Positions 62,339-64,000 of a stretch of 64,000 nucleotides of DNA are shown piece after piece (position 1 is the stretch's first letter; each line of letters opens with the position of its first letter). The notes beneath the pieces were generated by a model. That model was not told the origin of the DNA, searched no databases, and saw nothing but the letters and a program-made list of their open reading frames with translations. The position numbers were made by a program, and so were the translations under genes. The stretch is from Agmasoma carcini (nom. nud.) (Eukaryota > Microsporidia > Thelohaniidae), in NCBI GenBank assembly GCA_029232285.1, contig JAOXFI010000009.1:1-64000 (forward strand). Reading direction: 5' to 3'.

Positions 62339-62578
62339 ATGTTTGGTGGTTTGTTTAGTCTTTTATATGCTTCTATATTTATGTTGAATGGAATTTTAAT
62401 ATTAGATGATAAGAGGTTTTTGTCTAGAGTAGGTTTACCTTTAGAAAGTAATAATGCTTACTTAAGTGAGAGAAGGCAGAATCTTATATATTTGATTTCA
62501 ACAACTAGAACATTGTTTATATACCCCATAATGGCATTAAATATAATAGGTGCAACATATGAAGTGTTTTTAGGTTAA
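62339..62578 (+). CDS. YOS1: YOS1-like ER-Golgi transport membrane protein
   Basis: Yos1 (IER3IP1 in animals) sits with Yip1/Yif1 on COPII vesicles. The 79-residue protein has an N-terminal span (GLFSLLYASIFMLNGILIL), the conserved DDKRFLSRVG (family EERFL-K-GW), then RQNLIYLISTTRTLFIYPIM (family LI-SVRTVMRVPLI) and a second span to the end. Size equals yeast Yos1 (about 85). The ATG follows AAAAAAAAATTAC, the local start box. Confidence 0.85.
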   Translation: MFGGLFSLLYASIFMLNGILILDDKRFLSRVGLPLESNNAYLSERRQNLIYLISTTRTLFIYPIMALNIIGATYEVFLG

Positions 62579-64000
62579 GTTAATAAAATGTTAGTTATAT
62601 TGTAAAAGGTTTGAAATATTTTTTGTATATTTTCGGTTTTTATAGTAGATAATATAAATTTGATATATAATTGTATCGGTGTATTAATCATATATTATAA
62701 TACTATATATTATAAATCATATATTATAAATCATATATTATAAATCACCTTCAAAAAACACCTGTGCATATTATCACATGAGAAAATTTCTCTGATTTTG
62801 ATATTAATAGAAGAGGGTATTGTACAGAAAATTAGTTGATATGAACAATATAAAAGTATTGCATGTTCCAAACATAAGTAACAGTTGAATATGTGGCACA
62901 AATTGTTGCATTTGATAAAATTATTTGAATTTTATTTAAAAACAACAAATTAGATTTGTATATATTTATCAAACTTAATATACCTTTTAATCACATAGAG
63001 AATTAATAAAATTTTGTAAAAAGAAAAGGTTTGATAATGTTATAATTAAGATGTAAACCTTTAAACGTTTATAATCATTCCAAATAGAAGCAGAAAACAC
63101 ATATAAATTTGTAATAATACATGGTTATACATATATAAATAATATTCTTTAAACTCAGACGTATTTATCATTTTTCACACAAAGTTTAGGTATACAATTG
63201 GACTAATAAGATATATTTTCTCTAATATAAAAACGTTAATATACTGATATGACATCATATAATGATGTTATCTTTTTTCTGGTAGAAAAACGTTTGTTCT
63301 AGTAAATTGTATAAAATTTCTGTTTTTATACGTATCTTGAATTTTTGCAATATGCTCAATATTTTGAGTAGAAGTTAAAGGATCGACAAAGTTAACAACA
63401 TAATCAATCAAGCTTAGTCTAGAGTATATTCTAGACAATGATAGCCATTCATTACACTATCCGATTAGGTAATAAAATCAACACACTTCTCTCTGTAACA
63501 AGTCTATATATACTTTGGCAGTTATTGATGAGGTATCAAATATATCATTTTTTCGATACATACCCTTATAGTTTTCACTTGTGATTAAATTGACTTTCAT
63601 CTACCTGACAAAGAAGACCAGTTCCACTAAACATCATCGGATCTATTTAGATTAATTCATGTACCATAAAATTAATTGACATAAACCAGTTAATTGACAA
63701 ATTTGATAACAGTTGTATCATTTAACCATAATCAATTATTTTTAACATAATACCAATGATTTATCAAAAAAAGATTATTTTTACAAATAAAATACCTAAA
63801 CGATTATTATCTATGTTTCTGGTATATTTTGATATTATACAACGAACAGGTTGAGTATAAATAGTTCCTCTTTAATGCATCCAAATCTTGTATAAATGTG
63901 ATTAATTCATCGATACTATTTAACAATGGATCAATATTGGTTATAATGGTTTAAAAATATTTTATAAAATAGTAGGGAAATTTTCGGTGCTGTTTGGATA
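62579..64000. other. Gene-free right end with a Merlin relic
   Basis: AT-rich sequence. A short tandem of ATATTATAAATC units at 62690-62745 is the only simple repeat; the Merlin relic is listed separately. Confidence 0.45.
63440..63660 (-). pseudogene. Merlin-type transposase fragment
   Basis: On the minus strand SGTGLLCQVDESQFNHK (near 63570-63625) matches the first-Asp block (G--VQIDES-F--RK) of ISXO2/Merlin transposases; RLVTERSVLILLPN near 63480-63520 is equivalent to the R---TLLPI segment. The Glu block is not seen. Heavily broken. Confidence 0.6.

Noticed and set aside
1..64000. tRNA or rRNA genes
   Set aside because: I looked for TPsiC-arm-like GGTTCGAATCC patterns and conserved rRNA blocks and found none convincing; the GGTTCGATTC near position 66 lies inside TRA1. 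A covariance-model scan would settle it.

Overview
The window looks like nuclear DNA of a microsporidian (parasitic fungus-related eukaryote). It is strongly AT-rich, its genes have no visible introns, and its proteins are shortened but recognisably eukaryotic: Tra1, TAF2, RPC82, NOB1, NOC3, Sec61, an alpha proteasome subunit, Rab6, condensin, deoxyhypusine synthase, YOS1. Many start codons are preceded by an AAATTT-type box followed by CC(C) touching or nearly touching the ATG, a start signal of the kind described in microsporidia. DNA transposon relics (Merlin and Tc1/mariner types) fill the gene-poor stretches. I cannot name the species; a lineage with a larger, transposon-bearing genome fits better than the ultra-compact ones.

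Layout. 1-6.9 kb: TRA1 on the minus strand, running off the left edge, with its frame broken at 1.6-1.76 kb. 7-11.2 kb: no host gene; one Merlin-type relic with inverted ends, one 1.39-kb Tc1/mariner element with both ends and TA target duplication, and a second Tc1-like relic. 11.2-20.4 kb: a dsRBM-like protein, ribosomal protein eL39 (frame broken in an A-run), the divergent pair NOB1/NOC3, a proteasome alpha subunit and two unrecognised proteins. 21.7-33.5 kb: alpha-actinin, an unknown, a Merlin relic, RPC82, a condensin Ycg1-like HEAT protein and a SCY1-type pseudokinase. 33.6-39.2 kb: two leucine-rich-repeat proteins that share a C-terminal cysteine module. 39.5-47.3 kb: TRM8, two tiny membrane proteins, Rab6, two unknowns, SEC61 and a small unknown. 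47.8-49 kb: an SNM1/PSO2 nuclease whose frame breaks twice at homopolymers. 49-54 kb: a transposon graveyard with one Merlin-type and three Tc1-type relics. 54-62.6 kb: TAF2 with a bromodomain-like tail, a DusA-type dihydrouridine synthase, an IES6/YL1-C protein, deoxyhypusine synthase and YOS1. 62.6-64 kb: another Merlin relic.

Together the genes are mostly information-processing and core trafficking functions: SAGA/NuA4 (Tra1), TFIID (TAF2), Pol III (RPC82), INO80 (Ies6), ribosome biogenesis and tRNA modification, translocon and ER-Golgi traffic. No operon logic is expected. The most unusual signals are in the spacers: coding-strand-oriented TGACTAACTAAC arrays upstream of several genes, many local tandem duplications with a unit near 75 bp, a dispersed TATAAG-containing repeat in three copies, and single-base homopolymer deficits in three conserved genes that suggest residual assembly errors or recent lesions.
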